A DNA stretch of 64,000 bases, taken from assembly GCF_900240975.1 (NCBI RefSeq), contig NZ_LT968776.1, positions 2,165,482-2,229,481 of the forward strand, written 5' to 3'. Below are positions 52,009-60,220 of the stretch, piece after piece. The stretch's first letter is position 1, and each line of letters opens with the position of its first letter. A model generated the notes under the pieces. That model had not been told where the DNA came from. It was given only the letters and a program-made list of their open reading frames with translations, and ran no database searches. The DNA comes from Mycobacterium sp. 4858 (GTDB lineage: Bacteria > Actinomycetota > Actinomycetes > Mycobacteriales > Mycobacteriaceae). Both the position numbers and the translations under genes were made by a program.

Positions 52009-53229
52009 ATGTCGAGTCCGCGCCGTGAATACGGCGATGCGCTGCGCTGTGGTGACCGCAGTGCGGCCGTGACCGAAATCCGGGCTACGTTGGCCGCATT
52101 AGGGCTGCTCGACAGCCTTGAAGACGACCTCGCGACCGGCCGGCACGTTCCCGCCGAACTCTTCGACACCGAACTCGACCAGGCGGTGCGCGCCTTCCAG
52201 CAGCACCGCGGGCTCTTGGTCGACGGCATCGTCGGCGAGGCCACGTATCGGGCGTTGAAGGAGGCTTCCTACCGGCTCGGTGCGCGCACCCTGTATCACC
52301 AATTCGGCGCCCCGCTCTACGGCGACGACGTCGCCACCCTGCAGGCCCGCCTGCAAGACCTCGGCTTCTACACCGGACTGGTCGATGGGCACTTCGGGCT
52401 GCAGACCCACAACGCGCTGATGTCGTACCAACGCGAGTACGGGCTGGCCGCCGACGGCATCTGTGGGCCAGAAACGTTGCGCTCCTTGTATTTTCTGAGC
52501 TCACGCGTCACGGGCGGCTCGCCGCATGCGATCCGCGAGGAAGAACTGGTCCGCCGATCGGGCCCCAAGCTGTCGGGTAAGCGGATCATCATCGACCCCG
52601 GCCGCGGCGGCACCGACCTCGGCGAGCTGATGCACGGCCCCGCAGGGCCGGTCAGCGAAGCGGATGTGTTGTGGGACTTGGCAAGCCGGCTCGAGGGGCG
52701 GATGACGGCCATCGGGATGGAAACCTTCCTGTCGCGGCCGGTCAACCGCAGCCCGTCCGACGCCGAACGCGCCGCCACCGCCAACAACGTCGGCGCCGAT
52801 CTGATGATCAGCCTGCGCTGTGAGAACCAGCCCAGCCCCGCGGCCAATGGCGTCGCCTCCTTTCATTTCGGGAACTCGCACGGGTCGGTGTCCACGATCG
52901 GGCGCAACCTGGCCGACTTCATCCAACGAGAAGTCGTGGCGCGCACCGGGTTACGGGATTGCCGCACGCATGGCCGGACGTGGGACCTGTTACGCCTGAC
53001 CCGCATGCCGACGGTGCAGGTTGACGTCGGTTACATCACCAATCCGCACGACCGCGCGATGTTGATCTCGACGCAAACGCGGGATGCCATCGCCGAAGGG
53101 ATTCTCGCCGCGGTCAAGCGGCTGTACCTGCTGGGCAAGAACGACCGCCCCACGGGCACGTTCACCTTCGCCGAACTGCTGGCCCACGAACTTTCCGTGG
53201 AGCGGACCAGCCAGCTCGGCGGCTCCTAG
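52009..53229 (+). CDS. cwlM: CwlM, catalytically inactive amidase-like regulator of MurA
   Basis: ATG 52009 (GGAGGG upstream) gives 406 residues, the length I recall for Rv3915. Two peptidoglycan-binding-type modules (GDRSAAVTEIRATLAALGL and DDVATLQARLQDLGFYTGL) precede an amidase_3 domain. The first zinc-ligand motif, normally DPGHGG, reads DPGRGG (near residue 195), so a metal ligand is lost. CwlM in mycobacteria is a PknB substrate that activates MurA in its phosphorylated form and is essential. It ends in a 4-bp convergent overlap with the GNAT-like gene. Confidence 0.92.
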   Translation: MSSPRREYGDALRCGDRSAAVTEIRATLAALGLLDSLEDDLATGRHVPAELFDTELDQAVRAFQQHRGLLVDGIVGEATYRALKEASYRLGARTLYHQFGAPLYGDDVATLQARLQDLGFYTGLVDGHFGLQTHNALMSYQREYGLAADGICGPETLRSLYFLSSRVTGGSPHAIREEELVRRSGPKLSGKRIIIDPGRGGTDLGELMHGPAGPVSEADVLWDLASRLEGRMTAIGMETFLSRPVNRSPSDAERAATANNVGADLMISLRCENQPSPAANGVASFHFGNSHGSVSTIGRNLADFIQREVVARTGLRDCRTHGRTWDLLRLTRMPTVQVDVGYITNPHDRAMLISTQTRDAIAEGILAAVKRLYLLGKNDRPTGTFTFAELLAHELSVERTSQLGGS

Positions 53230-53978
53230 CCGATTTCGGCCCCGCGCAACGTATTTCCCGCCACTGAACCGGCGCCGACCGGCTCTTGCAGCTGCGCGTT
53301 CTCCAGCAGGCGTTCCAAAGCCGCCTCGACTTCGGCCTTCCAGCCCAGGCCCTTGTCCAACTCGAGCCGCAGCCGCGGGAAGTACGGATGTGGCGCCACC
53401 ACAACGAAACCCGCATCCTGCAAGAACTCCGCGTCGATCACGCAGTGGTCCACCGAGCAGTCACCGACGGCCTCCAGCACCGGCCGCACGTCCGGGCTCG
53501 CCGCCAGCGGATCCTGCAGTTCCGAAGCCGCCGGTGTGCGCCCGAAGGCTTCCAGTGCCCGGACACCACGCCGCACCAGCTCGTCGATCACCCGAGCCAG
53601 GAGGCCGTGCGGAAGATCGTCGCCGTCCTGCCCCGGCTCGATGCCCATCGACGTCAGCAGCACCGCATCCGCGGAGACCGGCGCGGTGGGAAAGCGCTGC
53701 GCCCGTGGCACCGCCCGCGGCGGCGCGTAGAACACATAGCCAAGGCACGGCGGCTCGCTTTGGCTCCGCTCGTCCGACGGCGCGGTGGCGACCTGGCCAC
53801 ACGAGCCCCACTCCAGCATGACCATCGACAGCCAGGCTTCCTTCTCGAATTCCGGGTCGGCGAGATGGTCCTGGTTACCGAGCGTCGCCGGATCGACCTC
53901 CCAGTACACGCAGCGGCGAGCATGCTTGGGAAGCTGTTCGAAGGCCTCGAGGCGCAGCGGGGTGATTCGAGCGGACAC
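53226..53978 (-). CDS. GNAT-like acetyltransferase family protein (Rv3916c-like)
   Basis: The GTG at 53978 gives a 250-residue protein starting VSARITPLRLEAFEQLPKHA, comparable to Rv3916c. The middle contains APPRAVPRAQRFPTAPVSAD, and the C-terminal part ends with LENAQLQEPVGAGSVAG. The pattern of the N-terminal strand-helix and the location next to parB fit the actinobacterial GNAT proteins found at this place, but a clear acetyl-CoA loop is not evident. Substrate unknown. A 255-bp region upstream (53979-54233) separates it from parB. Confidence 0.72.
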   Translation of the reverse strand: MSARITPLRLEAFEQLPKHARRCVYWEVDPATLGNQDHLADPEFEKEAWLSMVMLEWGSCGQVATAPSDERSQSEPPCLGYVFYAPPRAVPRAQRFPTAPVSADAVLLTSMGIEPGQDGDDLPHGLLARVIDELVRRGVRALEAFGRTPAASELQDPLAASPDVRPVLEAVGDCSVDHCVIDAEFLQDAGFVVVAPHPYFPRLRLELDKGLGWKAEVEAALERLLENAQLQEPVGAGSVAGNTLRGAEIG

Positions 53979-54233
53979 TAGCCTCCTGGCTCCTGTGCGG
54001 TACTGCAGCCAATTGCACCGGCAACTTCTCCAGGATAAGAGAGTGGGTCGCCATCGGGCCAGCTTTGCCGTCGAGGCGCCGATCACGGCCCCACGACGCT
54101 GGAAGCGTTACCGTCCCCACCGGTTCGTTACCGAAAATCTTTGGAACGCATGCGTTTTCGTAATCCTACGGCAGAGAACGCCCGTTGTTTGCCGCTTCGG
54201 TGTCACAGTGACGTAATTACAGGGTATGGCTGG

Positions 54234-55217
54234 TCAGGCCTGCGCGGCGGTCATCATGTCGATAATTCGCTGCAAATCGTCCACCGAGCCGAATTCCACC
54301 ACGATCTTCCCCTTGCGCTTGCCCAGGCTCACCGTCACTCGTGTGTCGAAGGCGTTGGACAGCCGCTCGGCGACTTCCTGGAGCCCCGGCATCTGGATCG
54401 GCTTGCGCCGCTGGGGCGCCGGGGCGCTGGTGCCGGCGCGGTTGGCCAGCGTCACCGCCTCCTCGGTCGCCCGCACCGACAGCCCCTCGGCGACGATGCG
54501 GCTGGCAAGTTCCTCTTGCGCCTCGGGCCCGGCTTCCAGCGAGAGGAGGGCGCGGGCATGGCCGGCCGACAGCACGCCGGCGGCCACCCGCCGCTGCACG
54601 GGGATGGGCAGTTTGAGCAACCGGATCATGTTGGTGATCAACGGCCGCGAGCGGCCGATGCGCGACGCGAGTTCATCGTGGGTGACGCCGAACTCGTCGA
54701 GCAATTGCTGGTATGCCGCCGCCTCTTCCAAGGGGTTCAGCTGTACCCGGTGGATGTTCTCCAGGAGGGCATCGCGCAGCAGGTTGTCGTCACCGGTCTC
54801 GCGCACGATGGTGGGGATGGTGGCCAGCCCGGCCTCTTGGGCTGCCCGCCAGCGCCGCTCCCCCATCACGATCTGATACCGCGGACCGGTCTTGACGCCC
54901 GGGACCGCGCGCACCACGATCGGCTGCAACAGACCGAATTCGCGAATGGAGTGCACCAGCTCGGAGAGCGCCTCGTCGTCGAACACCTGCCGTGGCTGGC
55001 GCGGGTTGGGCTCGATGTCGGCCGGTGCGATTTCGCGATAGACCGCGCCGGCCGGGGCCAGGTCCGGTCCCGGTCCGCCGATCAAGACGTCCGCTGCGGC
55101 GTCGCCCATCCGCGGACCGAGGGTCGCGGGACCCGAGTCCCCCTCGGCGGGACCGGTCGGGATCAGCGAAGCCAGGCCCCGGCCGAGGCCGCCCTTCTTG
55201 CGTAACGGCTGCGTCAT
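54234..55217 (-). CDS. parB: Chromosome partitioning protein ParB
   Basis: ATG 55217 (AAGGGA upstream) gives 327 residues: MTQPLRKKGGLGRGLASLIP. The ParB core has the CTPase/clamp motif region QYQIVMGERRWRAAQEAG-like (GERRWRAAQ), the helix-turn-helix EFGVTHDELASRIGRSRPLI and a C-terminal dimerisation domain (SVDDLQRIIDMMTAAQA). It binds parS and loads SMC. It lies 23 bp after parA in the same operon. Confidence 0.95.
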   Translation of the reverse strand: MTQPLRKKGGLGRGLASLIPTGPAEGDSGPATLGPRMGDAAADVLIGGPGPDLAPAGAVYREIAPADIEPNPRQPRQVFDDEALSELVHSIREFGLLQPIVVRAVPGVKTGPRYQIVMGERRWRAAQEAGLATIPTIVRETGDDNLLRDALLENIHRVQLNPLEEAAAYQQLLDEFGVTHDELASRIGRSRPLITNMIRLLKLPIPVQRRVAAGVLSAGHARALLSLEAGPEAQEELASRIVAEGLSVRATEEAVTLANRAGTSAPAPQRRKPIQMPGLQEVAERLSNAFDTRVTVSLGKRKGKIVVEFGSVDDLQRIIDMMTAAQA

Positions 55218-55240
55218 GGTCGTCCCTTCACGGATGGTGG

Positions 55241-56239
55241 TCAATCACGTTCGGCGAGTTCGCGACTCGCGTCGAGGTAGCTCATCGCCCCGCGCGAGCC
55301 GGGGTCGTAATCGATGATCGTCATGCTGTACCCGGGTGCCTCGGAGACCTTGACGCTGCGTGGGATCACCGTCCGCAGCACCTTGGTTCCGAAGTATCGG
55401 CGCACCTCTTCGGCCACCTGGTCGGCGAGCTTGGTCCGGCCGTCGTACATGGTGAGGATGACGGTGGTCACGTCGAGCCGCGGATTGAGGTGCGCCTTGA
55501 CCATCTCGATGTTGCGCATCAGCTGTGACACGCCCTCGAGCGCGTAATACTCGCACTGGATCGGGATCATCACCTCCGGCGCGGCGACGAGTGCGTTGAT
55601 CGTCAGCAACCCCAAAGACGGTGGGCAGTCGATGAAGACGTAATCGAAGTCGAGGTCGTCGAGGTCGGCCAGGGCGGTCCGCAACCGGTTTTCACGGGCG
55701 ACCATGCTCACCAATTCGATCTCGGCGCCCGCCAAGTCGATGGTGGCCGGGACGCAGAACAGGCGTTCGTTGTGCGGGCTGCGCCGCAGCGCGTCCTTGA
55801 CCGCGACCTCGCCGATGAGGACTTCGTACGACGAGGGCGTGCCCGACTGCCGGTCGGTGATTCCGAGCGCCGTGCTCGCGTTGCCCTGTGGGTCGAGGTC
55901 GATGACCAACGTCTTGAGTCCCTGAAGCGCGAGGGCGGCGGCGAGGTTCACCGCGGTGGTGGTCTTGCCGACGCCGCCCTTCTGATTGGCCACCGTCAGC
56001 ACCCGGCGGTGCCTCGGCCGACGCAGGGGCGGATAGGTGGTGTGCAAAACCCGCATCGCCCGTTCCGCCGCGGCGCCGATCGGCGTATCGAATTCGTCCG
56101 CTGTTTCACGTGAAACATTCGCTGCGGGATCGACGATCGGCATAGGTGGCGGTGCGGCGTCGGGTGCGCCGGGCGACGGGATGTGCGCCGCGGTCGAAGT
56201 CGACGCCGGCGCGCTCGGCTGATCTCCCGGACTCGTCAT
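55241..56239 (-). CDS. parA: Chromosome partitioning ATPase ParA
   Basis: The ATG at 56239 overlaps the gidB stop (ATGA) and gives 332 residues. The deviant Walker A KGGVGKTTTAVNLAAA (near residue 88), VIDLDPQGNASTALG and DCPPSLGLLTINAL are typical of ParA. It drives origin segregation with ParB. Its N-terminal segment NVSRETADE is encoded by a parS site (56102-56117). A longer upstream frame overlaps gidB and was not used. Confidence 0.95.
   Translation of the reverse strand: MTSPGDQPSAPASTSTAAHIPSPGAPDAAPPPMPIVDPAANVSRETADEFDTPIGAAAERAMRVLHTTYPPLRRPRHRRVLTVANQKGGVGKTTTAVNLAAALALQGLKTLVIDLDPQGNASTALGITDRQSGTPSSYEVLIGEVAVKDALRRSPHNERLFCVPATIDLAGAEIELVSMVARENRLRTALADLDDLDFDYVFIDCPPSLGLLTINALVAAPEVMIPIQCEYYALEGVSQLMRNIEMVKAHLNPRLDVTTVILTMYDGRTKLADQVAEEVRRYFGTKVLRTVIPRSVKVSEAPGYSMTIIDYDPGSRGAMSYLDASRELAERD
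56102..56117. promoter_or_regulatory. parS site within parA
   Basis: TGTTTCACGTGAAACA at 56102-56117 is an exact 16-bp consensus parS, on both strands, inside the parA reading frame. ParB binds here. Confidence 0.95.
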
Positions 56240-56970
56240 TGGTTCCCGGCCTTCCCGGTCCGTGCCGGCTGGTGGCGCGGCTGCTTTCCGCGTCGGGCTA
56301 TAACTACGGTTGCGGGGGGACGCAAATAGGTCGCGCCACATGTCACCACCCTGGCATCAACGGCGCCCGATGCTGCCATCACACGCCGGTACTGTTCAAC
56401 TTCCTCGCGGCCGCGCTCGCCTTTGATCGCCAGCATGCGCCCGCCCGGCCGAAGCAATGGCATGCTCCACTTCGTCAACTTGTCCAACGACGCAACCGCT
56501 CGCGACACCGCCGCATCCCTTTCCCCGAACTGGTGACGTACCCACAGTTCCTCGGCACGGCCGCGGACCACTTCGACGGCTAACCCTAGTTGGTCGACGA
56601 CCTCGCTGAGAAATTCGCTGCGGCGCAGCAGCGGTTCGAGGAGCACCATCTCGAGATCGGGTCGCGCGAGGGCCAACGGGATACCGGGCAGCCCGGCGCC
56701 GCTCCCGATGTCGATCACCCGCTCCCCCTCATCCAGCAGCTCGGCCACCGCCGCGCTGTTGAGGAGATGCCTGTCCCAGATACGACCCACTTCGCGCGGA
56801 CCGAGCAGTCCACGTTCCACCCCGGGCCCGGCCAACAACGCCGCGTACCGGCACGCGAGGTCGGTCCTCGGACCGAAGATCGTCGCGGCGGCTTCCGGCA
56901 TGACGGGGTCCGGAGACGCCGGCGCGCCAGCTGGAGGATCGCCGGGCCCGCCATGTTTCACGTGAAACAT
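56236..56970 (-). CDS. rsmG: 16S rRNA 7-methylguanosine methyltransferase
   Basis: The 244-residue protein (also called gidB) has the SAM-binding loop VIDIGSGAGLPGIPLALA and the conserved RAVASLDKLTKWSMPLL segment. It methylates G527 of 16S rRNA; loss gives low-level streptomycin resistance. The start MFHVKHGGPG at 56970 is encoded by a parS site; ATG 56901 (MPEAAATIFGPRTDL) matches the known M. tuberculosis start and is a good alternative. It precedes parA with an ATGA overlap. Confidence 0.92.
   Translation of the reverse strand: MFHVKHGGPGDPPAGAPASPDPVMPEAAATIFGPRTDLACRYAALLAGPGVERGLLGPREVGRIWDRHLLNSAAVAELLDEGERVIDIGSGAGLPGIPLALARPDLEMVLLEPLLRRSEFLSEVVDQLGLAVEVVRGRAEELWVRHQFGERDAAVSRAVASLDKLTKWSMPLLRPGGRMLAIKGERGREEVEQYRRVMAASGAVDARVVTCGATYLRPPATVVIARRGKQPRHQPARTGKAGNQ
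56954..56969. promoter_or_regulatory. parS site at the gidB 5' end
   Basis: A second exact TGTTTCACGTGAAACA lies at 56954-56969, within codons 1-6 of the annotated gidB frame (MFHVKH). Confidence 0.95.
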
Positions 56971-57027
56971 CCTTCGCTCGCCTGACGCACACTGGCCTCG
57001 GCGTGGGAACTACACCGCTGTAACTCG

Positions 57028-57597
57028 CTAGTCGTGCAGCACGACGACGCGCCGCGCGGGCTCCACGCCCTCGCTTTCGCTGTGCACACCAGGCACCGCA
57101 GCGACCGCGTCGTGGACGATCTTGCGCTCGAACGGCGTCATCGGCGCCAGCTCCTCACGCTCGCCGGACTCCAACACCCGTCGCGCCACCTTGTCACCCA
57201 GGGCCGCCAGCTCGTCGCGGCGCCGCCGACGCCAGCTCGCGATGTCGAGCATCAGGCGGCTCCGCACACCGGTCTTCTGGTGGACTGCCAGTCGGGTCAG
57301 CTCCTGTAGCGCGTCGAGCACCTCGCCGCCGCGCCCTACCAACTTGTTCAAGTCGTTGCTGCCGTCGATGCTCACCACCGCCCGGTTGCCCTCGACGTCC
57401 AGATCGATGTCGCCGTCGAAGTCCAGCAGGTCCAGCAGCTCCTCCAAGTAGTCGCCGGCGATTTCGCCCTCGGCCACCAAGCGCTCTTCCTGGTCGTCGA
57501 ACTCGTCGGCGTCCGCCTCTGCGCCACTCTCGGACGGCCGCTCTGCGTCCAGTTCGGTGTCCACGTCACGTTCGGTGGTGGTGTCTGCGTCGGTCAT
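57028..57597 (-). CDS. jag: Jag/KhpB-like RNA-binding protein (KH and R3H)
   Basis: The ATG at 57597 (GGAGAG upstream) gives 189 residues. After an acidic N-terminus, a KH domain (GRGGEVLDALQELTRLAVH) and a C-terminal R3H-type domain (MTPFERKIVHDAVAAVPGVH, then ARRVVV) are visible. It is a cytosolic RNA-binding protein linked with YidC and spoIIIJ-jag gene order. It corresponds to Rv3920c. Confidence 0.92.
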   Translation of the reverse strand: MTDADTTTERDVDTELDAERPSESGAEADADEFDDQEERLVAEGEIAGDYLEELLDLLDFDGDIDLDVEGNRAVVSIDGSNDLNKLVGRGGEVLDALQELTRLAVHQKTGVRSRLMLDIASWRRRRRDELAALGDKVARRVLESGEREELAPMTPFERKIVHDAVAAVPGVHSESEGVEPARRVVVLHD

Positions 57598-57667
57598 GTC
57601 TTTCTCTCCCTCATCCGCGGGTCCCGCCAACCGGGTCGCACCGCCCGGTCCGGCTATGTCTCCGTTG

Positions 57668-58777
57668 TCAGCGTTTACGTTTCTTGGGGCGCGCCCCCGG
57701 CCGCGGGGTGCGGTTCACCGCCCCACCGTCTTGGCCGCCTGCATCCGGCTTCGCCGCCTGGGGCCTGCCTGCCGGTGCCTCCCCATCGGGGGCGTCCGAC
57801 TCGGCCTCCCCCTCCCCGGCCGTTGCCGATCCGTTCCCACCGGGCTGCCCAGCCTTGGGGTTGCGCTTCGGTTTGGCCCCCGGCGCCGGTGCATTGGCCG
57901 CGCGTCGCTGAAGCGCTTCCTGCTTCTTGGCCTCGTCTTCTTTTTCGATCATCCCGAACACGTAGTGCTGCTGGCCAAACGTCCAAATGTTGTTCGCGAA
58001 CCAGTACAGGATGATCGCCAGCGGAAGGAACGGGCCGCCGACGACGACACCGAGCGGAAACACGTACAGCGCGAGCTTATTCATCATCGCCGTCTGCGGA
58101 TTCGCGGCGGCTTCCGGGCTCTGCCGCGCCACCGATGCCCGGCTGTTGAAGTACGTCGCTATGCCGGCCAGGATCATCACCGGCGCCCCGACCGCGATGA
58201 CCGCGGGCCGGCTGAAGTGCGTGAAGGCGTCCAACCCAGTGCGTTGCGTCATGAATGCGCCGATCGGTGCGCCGAACAGGTTGGCGTCCAGGAAGTGCCC
58301 GACGTCGGTCGGGCTGAAGACGTAGTTCCCGGTGAGGCGGTTCTGGGCGACCGACAAGTGGGGCTGCCCGAAGCCGCCCGTGGTTCGGTTGAACGACCGC
58401 AACACGTGATACAAGCCGAGGAACACCGGGATCTGCGCGAGCATCGGCAGGCACCCGAGGATCGGGTTGAACCCGTGCTCGCGTTGCAGCTTCTGCATCT
58501 CCAGCGCCATCCGTTGGCGGTCCTTGCCGTACTTCTTCTGCAGCGCCTTGATTTGCGGTTGCAGTTCCTGCATCTGGCGGGTGGTCCGGATCTGCCGCAC
58601 GAAGGGCTTGTACAACAACGCCCGCAGGCTGAAGACGAGGAACATCACCGCTAGGGCCCACGCGAAGAAGTTCGACGGACCCAACATCGAAGCGAACAGC
58701 TTGTACCAGGCCCACATGATCCACGACACCGGGTAATAGACGAAGTCGAGGCTAAAGAAATCAAACAAGAGTTCCAC
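57668..58777 (-). CDS. yidC: Membrane insertase YidC
   Basis: GTG 58777 gives 369 residues: VELLFDFFSLDFVYYPVSWI. The five-helix insertase core includes LARALLYKPFVRQIRTTRQ-type loops and NPILGCLPMLAQIPVFLGLY, and the tail is long, basic and Ala/Pro/Gly-rich. It inserts proteins into the plasma membrane. It overlaps yidD by 17 bp. Confidence 0.94.
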   Translation of the reverse strand: MELLFDFFSLDFVYYPVSWIMWAWYKLFASMLGPSNFFAWALAVMFLVFSLRALLYKPFVRQIRTTRQMQELQPQIKALQKKYGKDRQRMALEMQKLQREHGFNPILGCLPMLAQIPVFLGLYHVLRSFNRTTGGFGQPHLSVAQNRLTGNYVFSPTDVGHFLDANLFGAPIGAFMTQRTGLDAFTHFSRPAVIAVGAPVMILAGIATYFNSRASVARQSPEAAANPQTAMMNKLALYVFPLGVVVGGPFLPLAIILYWFANNIWTFGQQHYVFGMIEKEDEAKKQEALQRRAANAPAPGAKPKRNPKAGQPGGNGSATAGEGEAESDAPDGEAPAGRPQAAKPDAGGQDGGAVNRTPRPGARPKKRKR

Positions 58778-59093
58778 TCTCCCCTCGCGCCGCCGGGCTG
58801 GCCCACGCGTCGCTGGCATCTTCGAAGTTCACTTGGCATCCCGGGCGTTCCGGTATCGGGTCCCATCCGCCCGCATGCCATGGTCCGCACTTGGCGAGCC
58901 TGACCACAGCCAACCAACTCCCCCGCAACATGCCGTACTCGGTCAGCGCCTCGACCGCATACTGGCTGCACGTCGGGACGAAACGACATGTCGCCGGCCG
59001 CAATGGCGAGACCATGTGCCGGTACAGCTGGATCACGTAAACCATGCCGCGCACGGCCATCGCGCCCACCGACTGGACGAGCCGCGCGCTCAC
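58761..59093 (-). CDS. yidD: Membrane protein insertion efficiency factor YidD
   Basis: The 110-residue protein has the conserved CRFVPTCSQYAVEALTEYG motif with two Cys and an N-terminal amphipathic helix. It helps membrane insertion together with YidC. GTG 59093 overlaps the rnpA stop (GTGA). Confidence 0.93.
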   Translation of the reverse strand: MSARLVQSVGAMAVRGMVYVIQLYRHMVSPLRPATCRFVPTCSQYAVEALTEYGMLRGSWLAVVRLAKCGPWHAGGWDPIPERPGCQVNFEDASDAWASPAARGESGTLV

Positions 59094-59452
59094 CGCTCCC
59101 GTCCCGCCGACTCGAGCGCGCGGCGTAATCCCCGGCGCAGCTCCTGCTCCAACCGCGCCGACGATGCGGTCCGGCTCCCGGGCAACGCCCGGATCACCAT
59201 CCGGTCACAATCGTGGAGCTCACCCAAAACGGATCGCGCCACATGGCGGAGCCGACGCGACACCCGGTGGCGTTCGACGGCCGAACCCACGGACTTCCCG
59301 ACGATCAGTCCGACGCGGGGACCGGTTGCTCCCTCGTCGTCGTCCGCATGCCGGAGATGCACGATGACATCGGGCTGCGCCGCGCGACTTCCGCGCTTCA
59401 CCGTCGCGTCAAACTCCGTTGACCGCCTCATGCGGTTGCGTGCGGAAAGCAC
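59090..59452 (-). CDS. rnpA: RNase P protein component
   Basis: The 120-residue basic protein starts at GTG 59452 and has the RNP motif RHRVSRRLRHVARSVLGEL with flanking conserved Arg/Lys. It binds the RNase P RNA and processes tRNA 5' ends. It lies 23 bp after rpmH, the standard order. Confidence 0.93.
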   Translation of the reverse strand: MLSARNRMRRSTEFDATVKRGSRAAQPDVIVHLRHADDDEGATGPRVGLIVGKSVGSAVERHRVSRRLRHVARSVLGELHDCDRMVIRALPGSRTASSARLEQELRRGLRRALESAGRER

Positions 59453-59475
59453 CGCGGAAAAACCCGGCGTTGCGA

Positions 59476-59619
59476 TCAGGCAGATAGCGCGCGGCGACCC
59501 TTACGGCGCCGGCTCGACACAATCGAGCGTCCGGCGCGGGTACGCATGCGCAGCCGGAAGCCGTGCACGCGGGCTCGGCGCCGGTTGTTCGGCTGGAAGG
59601 TCCGCTTGCCCTTGGCCAC
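59476..59619 (-). CDS. rpmH: 50S ribosomal protein L34
   Basis: The GTG at 59619, preceded by AGGAG, encodes 47 residues starting VAKGKRTFQPNNRRRARVHG and ending GRRALSA. This is the size and sequence of the mycobacterial L34. A longer upstream frame is not used. Confidence 0.96.
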   Translation of the reverse strand: MAKGKRTFQPNNRRRARVHGFRLRMRTRAGRSIVSSRRRKGRRALSA

Positions 59620-60220
59620 GACGTTCTCCTCGTTGTGTCTCGCATTTCCATCCGGCCGGCCACGCGCTCGCTCGTCTGCAGGCCGGTCGGAGGTAATCTT
59701 GCTTGCTGCTGGCCGGCGCGGTCCCCAGGCGGACCTGGGTCGCAGCCGCATCGCCGACTTTCGGGCGACTGTTTGAGGGTACTGACCGCGCTTCGCCTGG
59801 TCAAACCTGGCCTGCCCCAACGCACCCGCCCGATCCCGGCGCAAAACATCGCAGCGGCCGCCCGGCCCCCGTCGGGCATCACATCGGCGTCGAGTCAAAC
59901 CAGGCCCACCGGACCCTAAACAACCCGATTGGAATGCAGCAGAACGGTTGGCAGCCGCACGGAAAACTGTTAGCTTCTGCCAGTGTCGTTTTAGACTGCG
60001 ACGACGTTTGACAACGATGCGAGGATGGTGGATCGACTAGCTGCCTAGACGGCCTTCATGGTTTTCTTCCAGCACGGAGATCGCGAGCCGTCGCCGGTAG
60101 GTTGTGGTTCGCATACGCTCATCCTGTCCACACCTGTGTATAACTATGTGGACAGTTGCTTTGTCGCCAAGCGTGGTTGTACTTCGACCCGGGATGCTCG
60201 AGAACCAGGGGGATGCGTCG
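59620..60220. other. rpmH-dnaA divergent intergenic region
   Basis: No gene is supported in this 601-bp region, which should contain the divergent promoters of rpmH and dnaA. The main element is the DnaA-box-like group at 60124-60155. Confidence 0.6.
60124..60155. promoter_or_regulatory. Symmetric DnaA-box cluster upstream of dnaA
   Basis: CTGTCCACA (60124-60132) and its complement TGTGGACAG (60147-60155) flank TGTGTATAA (60135-60143, complement TTATACACA). All three resemble the mycobacterial DnaA box TTGTCCACA or the classic TTATCCACA. They probably serve dnaA autoregulation. Confidence 0.6.

Noticed and set aside
53286..53981. A 231-codon plus-strand frame after cwlM
   Set aside because: It is antisense to the GNAT-like gene and lacks recognisable domains.
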